NCBI GenBank assembly: GCA_944324495.1
Contig: CALUWN010000014.1
Location: forward strand, 1 to 49,748
From: an uncultured Mucispirillum sp.
Lineage (GTDB): Bacteria > Chrysiogenota > Deferribacteres > Deferribacterales > Mucispirillaceae
DNA length: 49,748 bases
Direction of reading: 5' to 3'
Shown here: in pieces, positions 26,793 to 35,490 of the stretch
Layout: each line of letters begins with the position of its first letter
Position numbering within the stretch: position 1 is the first letter of the stretch
Program-made: the position numbers and the translations under genes
The notes under the pieces: model-generated
Told to the model about the DNA's origin: nothing
What the model saw: only the letters and a program-made list of their open reading frames with translations
The model's database searches: none

Positions 26793-29700
26793 CTACACTG
26801 CCACAGCAAATGAATCAATAATTTCAACTATTTCGGTGGCTTCATTTTCTGTGAAAAGTTCTAATATACCCCCATGGTTGATATATGGTGCTTTTGAAAG
26901 TATGGTTTTATCTTTAATAAATCCATTACGGCGTATATTTTCTATTAGCTGGTATATAAATTCTATTTGGTTATGGTTATAGTTATTTTCATTAATATAT
27001 TTTGCAAATTTTTTAAGTATAACATCATTATCACGACCAGTGATACTTAATATAAATTCAGTTACTGGCATTTGTCCTGCTGCCTGCCTGTACTGTTCTT
27101 CTGTGCCTAAATCCTGCCATAAAATACGTTCTAAATCTCTAATATCTGCTTTTGATAATTTTTGGTTAGTATAAAGTTTATTAATAACACCACTTGTGCA
27201 GCGTTTTTTTAATTCCTGCTCTACTTTCTTTTTATAGTTTTCTAAATATTTAGTTTTAATAACAGGTTCACTTTCTGCTGCTTCTGTAACTATCATTTTA
27301 TCTTCAAAATTAGTAAAATAGATTTCTTTAGTAGTGCCATCAATATACATTACAAGTGGTCTTAATATTTGCCTTATATTATCAAGTTCTTTAATACTTG
27401 TCTGTTGAGTAACCATGCCATTTGATATTTCTTCTAATAAGTCCTTATGTTTATTTACAATAGGCACTTTCTTTTCCAGCAGTTTATCAGCAATAATATT
27501 AAGCTGATTAATATATCGCATACTATTTTGCTGTCTTAAATTTGCAATCATAATGTTATATATAAGCTCATCAAATTTTAGTGATTTAATATCATCATTT
27601 ATCATCGGCACACATGGTGCAAGTTTTTCAGATAATGATGTAACTTTGCTTGATGTTAAATTATCAAGTGCATTATCTTTTGAATATTCTTTTACAAGCT
27701 TTATATTCTGCCTTACACTTATATCATTTTCTGGCAGAGTTTTTATAGTATTATGCAGGTCATTTTTATATTGATTATATATTTCTTCATGTTCTTTTTT
27801 ATTCTGTATAAAAAGGCATAAATCAAGCTTTTGTTCAAAAAGTTTTGCCATAATACTTTTTGGGCTGCTGTCATTATCCAGCCTGTTTTCTTCTTCGCCA
27901 AAATATTCAAAGTTATTGCATAAATCAAATATGAGAAAATGAGTTTTATCTTCCCCATTAATAAGTTGAGGGCAAAGTCTTGTACCTCTGCCTATCATCT
28001 GTATAAATTTTGAGTATGATTTTACAGGTTTAAAAAATACAAGATTTAAGCAGTCTGGAATATCTACACCAGTATCAAGCATATCAACAGATATTGCAAT
28101 TCGTGCTTTATGGTCGCCTGTTGCAAACTGGTTTACAAGTAAAGTTGAATGTTCCACATAGTTATCAATTAAAATACAGTAATCAAGCAGGCTAGGAAAA
28201 GTTTCTCTAAATATTTTTATAATAAGTTCTGCATGTTTATGGTTTCTAGCAAATATTATAGTTTTTCCAAGGGTATTTCCTTCATTAATATATAGCCCAT
28301 GTTTTAGTAACATTTGCAGTGCCTTTTTTATGGTATCTTTATTAAATATAGTTCTATTTATATGGCTTTCTTCTATGCTTTCAGGTACATTGCCTTCATC
28401 ATCTGCAAAAAGTTCTTCGTATTCTTCTTTTTCTTCTGGGCTTAAATCTTTATAGTGTATACCTCTGTTTAGTATATCAAGTTTATAGTTTGCCACTTGA
28501 TAATTTACCAGATATCCGTCATTTACAGCCTTTTCCAGTTCATAGCCATAAGTTGGGGTTCTATTTTCAAGGTCAAATATTTCATAAGTATTTCTGCCTA
28601 TTTCATTTTTTGGGGTGGCAGTTAGCCCTACCAGCATACTGTCAAAATATTTGAAAATATCTTGATATTTGTTGTATATACTCCTGTGGGCTTCATCTAA
28701 TATTATAAGGTCAAAATGCCCCACAGAGTATGGGTTTGCTTGTGGGTTATTAAGAAGGTTTCGCATGGTTTGGTATGTGGAAAATATAAATGGCATACTG
28801 TAATTAATTTCAGTAGAATTTTCATCATCTGATATGTTGCATAAATTAAAGATTAGATTATCTTTTAAATCTTTTGCTGCATTGTATGCCTGTTTAACAA
28901 GAGAAACCCTGTCTGCCAAAAATAATACATTTTGCACCCAGCCATAGCGGCTTAATACATCTACAAGGGAAAGTATAGTTCTTGTTTTGCCACTTCCTGT
29001 AGCCATTACAAGCAGTGCTTTTCGTCTATTTTCTTGAAAAGCAGAACATATGCTTTTTACTGCCTGTATTTGATAATACCTGTCTGCTATTTCTGGGCAG
29101 ATTTCTACATTATTAATATCTTTTCTATTTTCTAAAATATTTGCAGTTTTTAATAAATCTTCTTCAGAATAAAAACCATATATTTCTCTTGGGTGATAAT
29201 ATCCTTCTTGCCATATAGTAAAATTATAACCATTGCTTAAAAATATAACTGGTTTTATGCCAAATTTTTCTTTTAATGCTATGCAGTATTCTCTTGCCTG
29301 CTCTATACCTGCTTCTTCATACCTATCTTCTCGTTTTGCTTCTATTATGGCAATAGGTGTGCCTTCTTTATTAAGCAGAACATAATCTATCTTACCCTTC
29401 CCAGTTTTTGAATATTTATATTTATCTATAATATATTCATTTATCCAGTTTTCACCTTCTTTCCAGCCAGCTTCTCTAAGCATTGTATCAATGTAGACTT
29501 TTCTTGTTTCTTTTTCTGATAAGTTTAGTGGTTTTGGTATAAATTTATCTTTTTTAGAAAGCCTTATTTTAGTATGGTCAATTTTTTCTTCTTCTGAAAC
29601 TTTTACAAGCGGTGTTTCTTCATCTATATTTTCTTTTTGTATTGGAAGTGTATTTTTTATAATATCAATATCAAACTTATTATTAATATATTTACTTTCT

Positions 29701-30113
29701 TTAGAGTAGCAATAATATATAAAATCACATACTATAAAAAGGTTTTCTAAAGCAACTTCTGCTTCATTTAATGTGGTTTTATTATTAAAACTGTGGGCAG
29801 AGCGGTTGCCTAATATCCGCAGGAAATCAATACTTTTATATATTTCATTTCCCACAATATCACGAAAAGTTTTTATGGTAATAAGTTTAGAAAGTGGGTC
29901 TTTTTCTATATTTATCTTTTTCGTTTCAGTGTTTAATGCACTATCGTATGTATATATCCACTTTACAGCATATTCTAAAGCCTTTCTAGTGAGCATAATG
30001 GTAGTATCAGGGTCTTGTGGTTGAAAATTATAAGAACTTTCTGCCACTACTGCCACATGGTATAAACCTTCAAACTGTTTTTCTTCTGACAAAAAGTAGA
30101 AGTTTGATGCCAT
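26793..30113 (-). CDS. hsdR: Type I restriction enzyme HsdR (motor/nuclease) subunit
   Basis: A 1106-residue subunit that translocates and cuts unmodified DNA. The N-terminal ~110 residues resemble DUF4145 (TIMLTRKALEYAVKWIY). Then follows the HsdR nuclease domain with the catalytic EAKRE (IAIIEAKRED, about residue 257). The SF2 motor has Walker A ATGSGKT (about 370), DEAHRS (about 471) and TATPKNEIG, then motif VI in QMIGRGTRLCPQ. Its ATG overlaps the FRG gene stop (TAATG). The operon order hsdM-hsdS-FRG-hsdR implies one active system. All key motifs look intact. Confidence 0.95.
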   Translation of the reverse strand: MASNFYFLSEEKQFEGLYHVAVVAESSYNFQPQDPDTTIMLTRKALEYAVKWIYTYDSALNTETKKINIEKDPLSKLITIKTFRDIVGNEIYKSIDFLRILGNRSAHSFNNKTTLNEAEVALENLFIVCDFIYYCYSKESKYINNKFDIDIIKNTLPIQKENIDEETPLVKVSEEEKIDHTKIRLSKKDKFIPKPLNLSEKETRKVYIDTMLREAGWKEGENWINEYIIDKYKYSKTGKGKIDYVLLNKEGTPIAIIEAKREDRYEEAGIEQAREYCIALKEKFGIKPVIFLSNGYNFTIWQEGYYHPREIYGFYSEEDLLKTANILENRKDINNVEICPEIADRYYQIQAVKSICSAFQENRRKALLVMATGSGKTRTILSLVDVLSRYGWVQNVLFLADRVSLVKQAYNAAKDLKDNLIFNLCNISDDENSTEINYSMPFIFSTYQTMRNLLNNPQANPYSVGHFDLIILDEAHRSIYNKYQDIFKYFDSMLVGLTATPKNEIGRNTYEIFDLENRTPTYGYELEKAVNDGYLVNYQVANYKLDILNRGIHYKDLSPEEKEEYEELFADDEGNVPESIEESHINRTIFNKDTIKKALQMLLKHGLYINEGNTLGKTIIFARNHKHAELIIKIFRETFPSLLDYCILIDNYVEHSTLLVNQFATGDHKARIAISVDMLDTGVDIPDCLNLVFFKPVKSYSKFIQMIGRGTRLCPQLINGEDKTHFLIFDLCNNFEYFGEEENRLDNDSSPKSIMAKLFEQKLDLCLFIQNKKEHEEIYNQYKNDLHNTIKTLPENDISVRQNIKLVKEYSKDNALDNLTSSKVTSLSEKLAPCVPMINDDIKSLKFDELIYNIMIANLRQQNSMRYINQLNIIADKLLEKKVPIVNKHKDLLEEISNGMVTQQTSIKELDNIRQILRPLVMYIDGTTKEIYFTNFEDKMIVTEAAESEPVIKTKYLENYKKKVEQELKKRCTSGVINKLYTNQKLSKADIRDLERILWQDLGTEEQYRQAAGQMPVTEFILSITGRDNDVILKKFAKYINENNYNHNQIEFIYQLIENIRRNGFIKDKTILSKAPYINHGGILELFTENEATEIVEIIDSFAVAV

Positions 30114-31072
30114 TATTTGCCGTATCTCCCTTTAAAATCTGCTACTATATTTCTACATACTCTATCCACATCATCATGAAAAAGAGTGCTTTCTGTAATA
30201 TTAAGCATTTTTAATTCTTCTAACAAGTGTTTTTTACTTTTTGCAGGTATAATATATCGTGCAATAATATTTTTATGCTCTTTTGGGATATGGGAAAGAT
30301 TTGTATTTTTAATTATAATTTTATTTGTATAATCATGGTTTAAAACATATTTATAATCATTAAGTATTAAAATAAAATTTCCTTGTTGTAAATAAAGTCG
30401 TTCAAACAGTCTTGGTGGATATATAAAATACATATCATTAATTACTTTATTTATAAAATATTCACCATTATTGTATCTGATGTATTCTTTAATATTTGTA
30501 GTAGCAATATTTTTTCTAACAGCCAATTCATAAAATAATGTTTCTAATGTTATACTATGAGTGGCAATAATATCTGACCTACCCATATATTTGACAATAT
30601 CATGATATAATGGATTTTCAAAATATGTTTCATACTGATTACCTATTATAAATATTTCACCATCTTTATTATTATCAGGATTATTTTTATCTTCGCAAGC
30701 AAAATATAATGCAACTAATGGGTTTGCTGTAATATCTAAAAGTCTTGTGGGAATGCCGTAGTGTTGTAGTTTTACAAGTAAATCAAGAGGATTATCCGTT
30801 TCAGAAAAAAGAACAGGATATTCATTTTTTGCTTTATTTATTAAAGCTACTTCTAATGAACTGACATAAAAAGGTACATCTTTTTGTATTCTGCTTATTG
30901 ATGGAACAAGTTCATATTCCTTATTATGTTGCCCCCTGTAAAACAAATCAATAGTATATTTTCTTTTTTCACTAAACTCTAAATTTTTGTACCTTTCTAA
31001 CTCTTTTACATTATTCAGTTTTTCCATAAATTCAGCAATGGTGTTTATTTCTTCAAGTTTTTCTTCGCTCAT
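30113..31072 (-). CDS. FRG domain protein embedded in the restriction operon
   Basis: A 319-residue protein with the FRG domain. It contains LFYRGQHNKEYELVPSISR (about 43-61), where F-R-G is Phe44, Arg46, Gly47, and LQHYGIPTRLLDITANPLV (about 102-120), the second conserved block. FRG proteins are common in phage and defence loci, but their chemistry is not established. The gene fills the space between hsdS (four bases away) and hsdR (overlapping TAATG), so its expression is tied to the restriction system. It may act as an accessory or backup effector; that is inference. Confidence 0.88.
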   Translation of the reverse strand: MSEEKLEEINTIAEFMEKLNNVKELERYKNLEFSEKRKYTIDLFYRGQHNKEYELVPSISRIQKDVPFYVSSLEVALINKAKNEYPVLFSETDNPLDLLVKLQHYGIPTRLLDITANPLVALYFACEDKNNPDNNKDGEIFIIGNQYETYFENPLYHDIVKYMGRSDIIATHSITLETLFYELAVRKNIATTNIKEYIRYNNGEYFINKVINDMYFIYPPRLFERLYLQQGNFILILNDYKYVLNHDYTNKIIIKNTNLSHIPKEHKNIIARYIIPAKSKKHLLEELKMLNITESTLFHDDVDRVCRNIVADFKGRYGK

Positions 31073-31075
31073 ATT

Positions 31076-32131
31076 CTACCCAAAATATTCCTGCATTAAA
31101 GCATTGTATAATGTTTCTAACTGATTAAGACTTGATTTTATATTTTCTTTATTTTTTTCCACCTGCTCCACAAACTCTGCAAACTGGTTTTGTAAATCAA
31201 GCGGGGGGATAATTAAAGCACAGCTTTTTATCATAGGTGAAGTTAATTGAGCTACTCCAGAACCAGAACTTTTTATATTTATACTATTTATTTGATGGCA
31301 TAAAAATAATATTGAAAAATTATTGCTTGGAATTACACATAAAAGCCTTACTATTGGATAAAACGGTTTAAAATGTGGGAAACAATATCCAATAGTTCCT
31401 CTAGCCGATACTGTAACACAAGGTTGTTGTATTCTCGCATTATTCGTATATCCATATAGCATATTTTCTGCTAACCCATTACTATATATAGGAATATTAT
31501 AATCTTCATTTTTTTCTTTAGAAAAATTATCTAATGGAACATCACCACCAACAACAACATTACACACTTCCCCTAATTTTTTCTTTTCCCAGCCTTTTGG
31601 GTTTAATACAGGGTCGCCAAACATTTCAATAAATTTAGATTTTACTAAAATATCCAGTTTCTCAAGCTGTTCTTTTCTCATACTGATAAGTGATGTAACC
31701 TTATCTAATACCGCCACTATTTCTTTTTGAGTTTGGACTGGTGGAATAGAAATAATAATATTTTTTAATGATTCCTGATTTAATTTTGGTGGAATACTTT
31801 TTGTTAATAAGTTATATATATCTACTTTTTTTAATGCATAGTATAGAAACATTAAGTTTAAGGTATTATTTTTTGGTTGAATTATGTGAGCATGATTATT
31901 TACCCAAAACTTACCACTAGCAATATTCACAACAGGTGAGTTATCTTTATTTATAACACTTCCATCCTCACCTACTAATATGTATAAACCATCAAAAATA
32001 TATTTATCTACATAATCTTGAATACCATTGGCTCCATAATAAGGATATATACCTTTTACTCTTTTATGCTTTGCCACAGGTTTTCTTAAACTGTCATATA
32101 TATTTATGACTTCCCCTAACTTTACTTTCAT
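31076..32131 (-). CDS. hsdS: Type I restriction specificity subunit HsdS
   Basis: A 351-residue DNA-recognition subunit shared by the methylase and nuclease. It has two half-repeats, each a target recognition domain followed by a helical spacer. The first ends SIPPVQTQKEIVAVLDKV and the second IIPPLDLQNQFAEFVEQVE, the typical PPxxxQ boundary. The second half begins at about residue 181 (GWEKKKLGEVCNVVVGGDVP). Its ATG overlaps the hsdM stop (ATGA). The target cannot be predicted by eye. No inverted second hsdS copy is nearby. Confidence 0.94.
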   Translation of the reverse strand: MKVKLGEVINIYDSLRKPVAKHKRVKGIYPYYGANGIQDYVDKYIFDGLYILVGEDGSVINKDNSPVVNIASGKFWVNNHAHIIQPKNNTLNLMFLYYALKKVDIYNLLTKSIPPKLNQESLKNIIISIPPVQTQKEIVAVLDKVTSLISMRKEQLEKLDILVKSKFIEMFGDPVLNPKGWEKKKLGEVCNVVVGGDVPLDNFSKEKNEDYNIPIYSNGLAENMLYGYTNNARIQQPCVTVSARGTIGYCFPHFKPFYPIVRLLCVIPSNNFSILFLCHQINSINIKSSGSGVAQLTSPMIKSCALIIPPLDLQNQFAEFVEQVEKNKENIKSSLNQLETLYNALMQEYFG

Positions 32132-33642
32132 ATCATTCTCTCTAAGTCTGATAATCCGCTGGATATTTCTTTTTCCATTTCCTGCAATTCTTTTAAAATA
32201 TCTTGGACTGGTGGATATTCTACTGGGGTATATTCCACTTCTTTATATTTATTTATAGATAAATCATAGCCGTTATTTACTATTTCCTGCCTTGGTACAA
32301 AAAAGCTTTTATCTGTCCGTTTATTATCCTTATCTTTTTCCCTGTTGTGAAATCTGTTTATAATATCTGCTATATCACTTTTTTCTATCTTTTCCCTTTT
32401 ATCATCAAGTGAGTAGCCATCACTTTCCATATTATAAAACCATACATTATCTGTATCTTGGTGGTTTGTTTTAGTAAATATTAGGATACCTGTGGATACT
32501 CCAGAATATGGCTTAAAAACACCAGAAGGCATTGAGATTACAGCTTCTAATTTTTGGTTATCCACAAGCTCTTTTCTAACAGCTTTATGGGCGTTTGATG
32601 AGCCAAATAATACACCATCTGGTACAATAGAAGCACATCTGCCACCTAATTTTAATGACTTTATAAATAATGCTATAAAAAGCAGCTCTGTTTTTTTAGT
32701 TTCCGTTAGTGCCAGTAAGTCTGGTGAAGTGATAGATGTATCAATAGAGCCAGTAAATGGAGGGTTTGCAAGGATTAATGAATATTTATCCCTGTCTGTA
32801 TTTTGTTTTGAAATACTGTCTTTATATAATACATTTGGGTTATCTATACCGTGAGCCACTAAGTTCATAGCAGCTATTCGTAACATGGTGCTGTCCATAT
32901 CATAGCCTGTAAATGTATTATTATTAAATTTATCACGGTTTGCTGCATTATGATATATTTCTTTTTCATAGTTTTTCTTTAAATATTCACCAGCTGCTAC
33001 TAAAAAGCCTGCTGTGCCGCATGATGGGTCGCATATTGTATCGCTTATCTCTGGTTTCATAAGCTCCACCATCATATCTATAATATGCCTTGGTGTTCTA
33101 AACTGACCGTTTGTGCCTGATGTGGATATTTTAGAAAGTATATACTCGTATACATCGCCTTTTATATCTTTATCAGTTGACTGAAGATTAGAAATAAGAT
33201 TATACATTTCCTGGCATTTTATAAGTATGGAGTTTAATTTTAATGCTGTATCTATTTTAAATACCGCATCTTTCATATATTTGGCATAGTTGTTATCACT
33301 TTCTTTATACATATTTTTTATAAATGGAAATATACCATATACCATAAGATTATACTGATTTTCTGCATTTTGCTGTATAAGGTTGCTCCATTTATAATCT
33401 GACTTTTTAAATGTTATTTTTTTACCGTCTATATCTTTTTCTTCTTCACCAGAAAAAATACTGTCGTATTTATAGCCATAAAGTTTAGATTCTTTAAGTT
33501 TTCTATCGTCCATTGCCCCAAGGTCGTGTATAAACATAAGATATGTAATCTGCTCCACAACAGTAAGCGGGTTTGTAATACCACCAGACCAAAAAGCATT
33601 CCATATATCATCTATCTTATTCTTTAACTCACCAGTAATCAT
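32128..33642 (-). CDS. hsdM: Type I restriction N6-adenine methylase HsdM
   Basis: About 504 residues. Start chosen at the ATG at 33642 (MITGELKNKIDDIW) because GGAG lies six bases upstream; an upstream in-frame extension to 33711 has no such signal and reads through the leader. The N-terminal helical HsdM_N domain is followed by the SAM-binding DPSCGTAGFLVAAG (about 203) and the catalytic NPPF (about 291, in LILANPPFTG), diagnostic of N6-adenine methylation. First gene of the operon. Confidence 0.95.
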   Translation of the reverse strand: MITGELKNKIDDIWNAFWSGGITNPLTVVEQITYLMFIHDLGAMDDRKLKESKLYGYKYDSIFSGEEEKDIDGKKITFKKSDYKWSNLIQQNAENQYNLMVYGIFPFIKNMYKESDNNYAKYMKDAVFKIDTALKLNSILIKCQEMYNLISNLQSTDKDIKGDVYEYILSKISTSGTNGQFRTPRHIIDMMVELMKPEISDTICDPSCGTAGFLVAAGEYLKKNYEKEIYHNAANRDKFNNNTFTGYDMDSTMLRIAAMNLVAHGIDNPNVLYKDSISKQNTDRDKYSLILANPPFTGSIDTSITSPDLLALTETKKTELLFIALFIKSLKLGGRCASIVPDGVLFGSSNAHKAVRKELVDNQKLEAVISMPSGVFKPYSGVSTGILIFTKTNHQDTDNVWFYNMESDGYSLDDKREKIEKSDIADIINRFHNREKDKDNKRTDKSFFVPRQEIVNNGYDLSINKYKEVEYTPVEYPPVQDILKELQEMEKEISSGLSDLERMI

Positions 33643-33691
33643 ATTATCTCCAATATATATTAATGTGATAGTACAATATAATATACCACCA

Positions 33692-33706
33692 CGACACTCA
33701 CTGTCG
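33692..33706 (-). other. Inverted repeat in the hsdM leader
   Basis: CGACA-CTCAC-TGTCG lies in the 5' leader of hsdM, about 20-35 bases after the predicted transcription start. It could be an operator or a small RNA hairpin that modulates expression of the restriction operon. Short and unproven. Confidence 0.3.
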
Positions 33707-33727
33707 CACATAATTTATTTACGATAC

Positions 33728-33756
33728 ATTATATCACTTTTTGATGAAAATTTCAA
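33728..33756 (-). promoter_or_regulatory. Sigma70-like promoter of the hsdM-hsdS-FRG-hsdR operon
   Basis: On the minus strand TTGAAA (33751-33756) and a perfect TATAAT (33728-33733) are exactly 17 bases apart. The expected start is near 33721, giving a leader of about 78 bases before hsdM. No terminator is seen between this and the toxin gene upstream. Confidence 0.75.
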
Positions 33757-33799
33757 GAGTGGAAAAAAGATTAAAAAAAGAAAAAATATATATTAGTTA

Positions 33800-34064
33800 C
33801 TACTTATCTCTATAATGTGAGCCACACTGCACAAATTTTATTATATCATTTTCTATACAATAAACTATTCTATTACAGTCATCTATACGCCTACTCCAAT
33901 ACTTTGATAAGTCGCCTTTTAATGGTTCAGGCTTGCCAATGCCTTCATAACCGTTTCTTTCTATATCCTTTATGAGCTGTATAATTCTTTTTAGTGTTTT
34001 TTTTATCTTGTTTAGTCCAGTATATAAAATCTTCCCATGCTTCATCTGTCCAAGCTTTAATCAT
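33800..34064 (-). pseudogene. YoeB/Txe-type mRNA interferase toxin, frameshifted at an A8 tract
   Basis: Starting at ATG 34064 (MIKAWTDEAWEDFIYWTKQDKK), the frame is YoeB-like until the eight-A run that is T8 at 33997-34004 on the plus strand. Removing one A restores a normal YoeB (KTLKRIIQLIKDIER, then GKPEPLKGDLSKYWSRRID and a final SHYRDK) to the stop at 33800. The Glu of KPEPL, the Arg of SRR and the final HY needed for ribosome-dependent mRNA cleavage are present downstream of the shift. As it stands the gene gives a truncated protein unless ribosomes or polymerase slip. GAGG lies nine bases before the ATG, which overlaps the antitoxin stop. Confidence 0.8.
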
Positions 34065-34314
34065 AACCATCTACCTCATGGATAGTGCCGCCTGTTTTTT
34101 CCATCTGATTTATAGATTTTCTTAATCTTGCCATATTTTCTTTTGAATAAAATGGGTCTGCTGATATTTCAAAAGGTATTCTATATTCCCTTGCAACTTT
34201 TTTGGCAAAAATAGTAAAAGCAGCACTCATGGTAAGCCCCATAGCAGCACACGCCTGCTCCATTTCCTTTTTAGTATCTGCATCTAGTTTAAAATTTACA
34301 TTTACTGTATTCAT
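34057..34314 (-). CDS. RelB/DinJ family antitoxin
   Basis: About 85 residues from the ATG at 34314 (MNTVNVNFKLDADTKKEM), preceded by AGGGGA. The ribbon-helix-helix N-terminus NVNFKLDADTKKEMEQ is followed by AMGLTMSAAFTIFAKKV, characteristic of RelB/DinJ antitoxins that bind their own promoter and neutralise the toxin through the C-terminus. Its stop overlaps the toxin start. Pairing with a YoeB-type rather than YafQ-type toxin is a mixed pairing. The antitoxin itself looks intact although the toxin frame is broken. Confidence 0.88.
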   Translation of the reverse strand: MNTVNVNFKLDADTKKEMEQACAAMGLTMSAAFTIFAKKVAREYRIPFEISADPFYSKENMARLRKSINQMEKTGGTIHEVDGYD

Positions 34315-34330
34315 AATAATTCCCCTATAA

Positions 34331-34364
34331 GTATATATTATATACAATATAATGAAATTATCAA
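34331..34364 (-). promoter_or_regulatory. Antitoxin promoter with overlapping palindromic operator
   Basis: TTGATA (34359-34364) and TATAAT (34337-34342) are 16 bases apart on the minus strand. A 7+1+7 palindrome GTATATAATATATAC covers the -10 at 34331-34345, the expected place for autoregulation by a ribbon-helix-helix antitoxin. Confidence 0.6.
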
Positions 34365-34448
34365 GAACTTATCTTACTATTTCATTATTTAAAATATATA
34401 ATATTAATTTTTAGGAAAATTAAACAAATATATAGAAAAATAGACGAC

Positions 34449-34478
34449 AAAAAAAGCCCTAGCTTTTACACTAGGGCT
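34449..34478 (-). terminator. Intrinsic terminator of tRNA-Ser
   Basis: AGCCCTAG (34455-34462) pairs with CTAGGGCT (34471-34478) around an eight-base loop. On the minus strand it runs into seven T. It lies seven bases after the tRNA. Confidence 0.85.
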
Positions 34479-34484
34479 AATGAA

Positions 34485-34572
34485 CGGAGGAGGTAGGATT
34501 CGAACCCACGGTAGGCTACTAACCTACAACGGTTTTCAAGACCGCCGCCTTAAACCACTCGGCCACTCCTCC
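34485..34572 (-). tRNA. tRNA-Ser (anticodon TGA)
   Basis: On the minus strand the acceptor GGAGGAG pairs with CTCCTCC, the anticodon loop is CTTGAAA (anticodon TGA) within GGTC-type stems, a long variable arm (TTGTAGGTTAGTAGCCTAC) is present as in class II tRNAs, and the T arm has GTTCGAAT. Discriminator G, no encoded CCA, length 88. Confidence 0.96.
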
Positions 34573-34653
34573 AAGGGAAATTCTTTATATATTATTTTTT
34601 TGCATAATGCAAGAGTTTTTTTTAATTTTTAAAAAAATTATTTATCATATTAA

Positions 34654-35094
34654 TTAGTTGCTTTTATATATGATTATATCTGTTGCTGCACCAGAGCCAC
34701 CCTGCTTGCCGTCCTCACCATGGGAACGGATAGAATATTTTACACCATTACTGATATATTCATAATCTCTGCCCCAGCCGTCCACCAAATCTGGCCTTGC
34801 AAATTTATAGCCACGCCATTTACCCTTATCTGCATATGGTGTGTTGCCTTCCATAAATCTGTTTTGTATGGTATGGTCTGGCACAACTATTACATTATAT
34901 TTTTTGATATTCTTAAATTCTGCCTTATTTTCTGGGTATTTGCCGTTTTCTTTTTTATATTCTTCCAGCTGTTTTTCAATAACTGTCATATTATACATTG
35001 TCTGCATAATTTTTTCATCGCTTTTATTATCACTTTCTGCTGCGTATGCTGTAAAAACTATTAATACAAAAAGTAATGTAAATAATTTTCTCAT
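34654..35094 (-). CDS. Secreted GspG-like protein without a prepilin helix
   Basis: A 146-residue protein with a cleavable signal peptide (VFTAYAAESD). The middle (KQLEEYKKENGKYPENKAEF) and the end (DGWGRDYEYISNGVKYSIRSHGEDGK) match the globular part of type II secretion pseudopilin GspG, including the GxDG...W(G)xxYxY pattern and the Ser-HG-x-DG-x-xGG calcium-binding-like loop. The long hydrophobic prepilin helix and its Glu5 are missing, so it would be a soluble periplasmic or secreted protein, not a pilus subunit. A shorter relative lies immediately downstream. Role unknown. Confidence 0.7.
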   Translation of the reverse strand: MRKLFTLLFVLIVFTAYAAESDNKSDEKIMQTMYNMTVIEKQLEEYKKENGKYPENKAEFKNIKKYNVIVVPDHTIQNRFMEGNTPYADKGKWRGYKFARPDLVDGWGRDYEYISNGVKYSIRSHGEDGKQGGSGAATDIIIYKSN

Positions 35095-35163
35095 AGTTTA
35101 CCTCCTGATTGATATATTGCTCTTCTATTAGTATTTTTTCTTAAATCTTATATATACAGTTTT

Positions 35164-35490
35164 TTATCTGCTTTGATATATTATGACTTCTTCCACCACT
35201 GTGCCATTTGGTGTAGCACTTGTGCCATAAGAACGGATAGTTTGTTTTACGCCGTTGCTTAAATATTCATAATCACTACTGTAGCTTCCTTCTACACCTG
35301 CACCGTCATATGTATATCTGCTTGAGCTTCTTCTATCTGCATATGGTGAATTACCTTCTGTAATCCTGCCTTGAGAGTTACTGCTCCTTATAGTGCTTTG
35401 CATAGAAGATGAACCATTACTTACACTCATACTTTGAGCATAACTTGAAAATGCTGTTAATATAAAAAGTAGTGTTAATATTTTTTTCAT
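35164..35490 (-). CDS. Small secreted GspG-tail-like protein
   Basis: A 108-residue protein with a signal peptide (FSSYAQSM). It shares EGNSPYAD, DYEYLSNGVKQTIRSYG and EVIIYQS with the larger neighbour, but the middle is replaced by a Ser/Arg-rich stretch. It lacks the helix and the DGW part of the loop. It is probably a diverged duplicate. Its ATG overlaps the end of the alpha/beta hydrolase gene by four bases, so the two are coupled. Confidence 0.65.
   Translation of the reverse strand: MKKILTLLFILTAFSSYAQSMSVSNGSSSMQSTIRSSNSQGRITEGNSPYADRRSSSRYTYDGAGVEGSYSSDYEYLSNGVKQTIRSYGTSATPNGTVVEEVIIYQSR

Noticed and set aside
26472-34572. Defence block as an element integrated at tRNA-Ser
   Set aside because: No integrase was found and no second copy of the tRNA 3' end appears in the 26460-26792 spacer.
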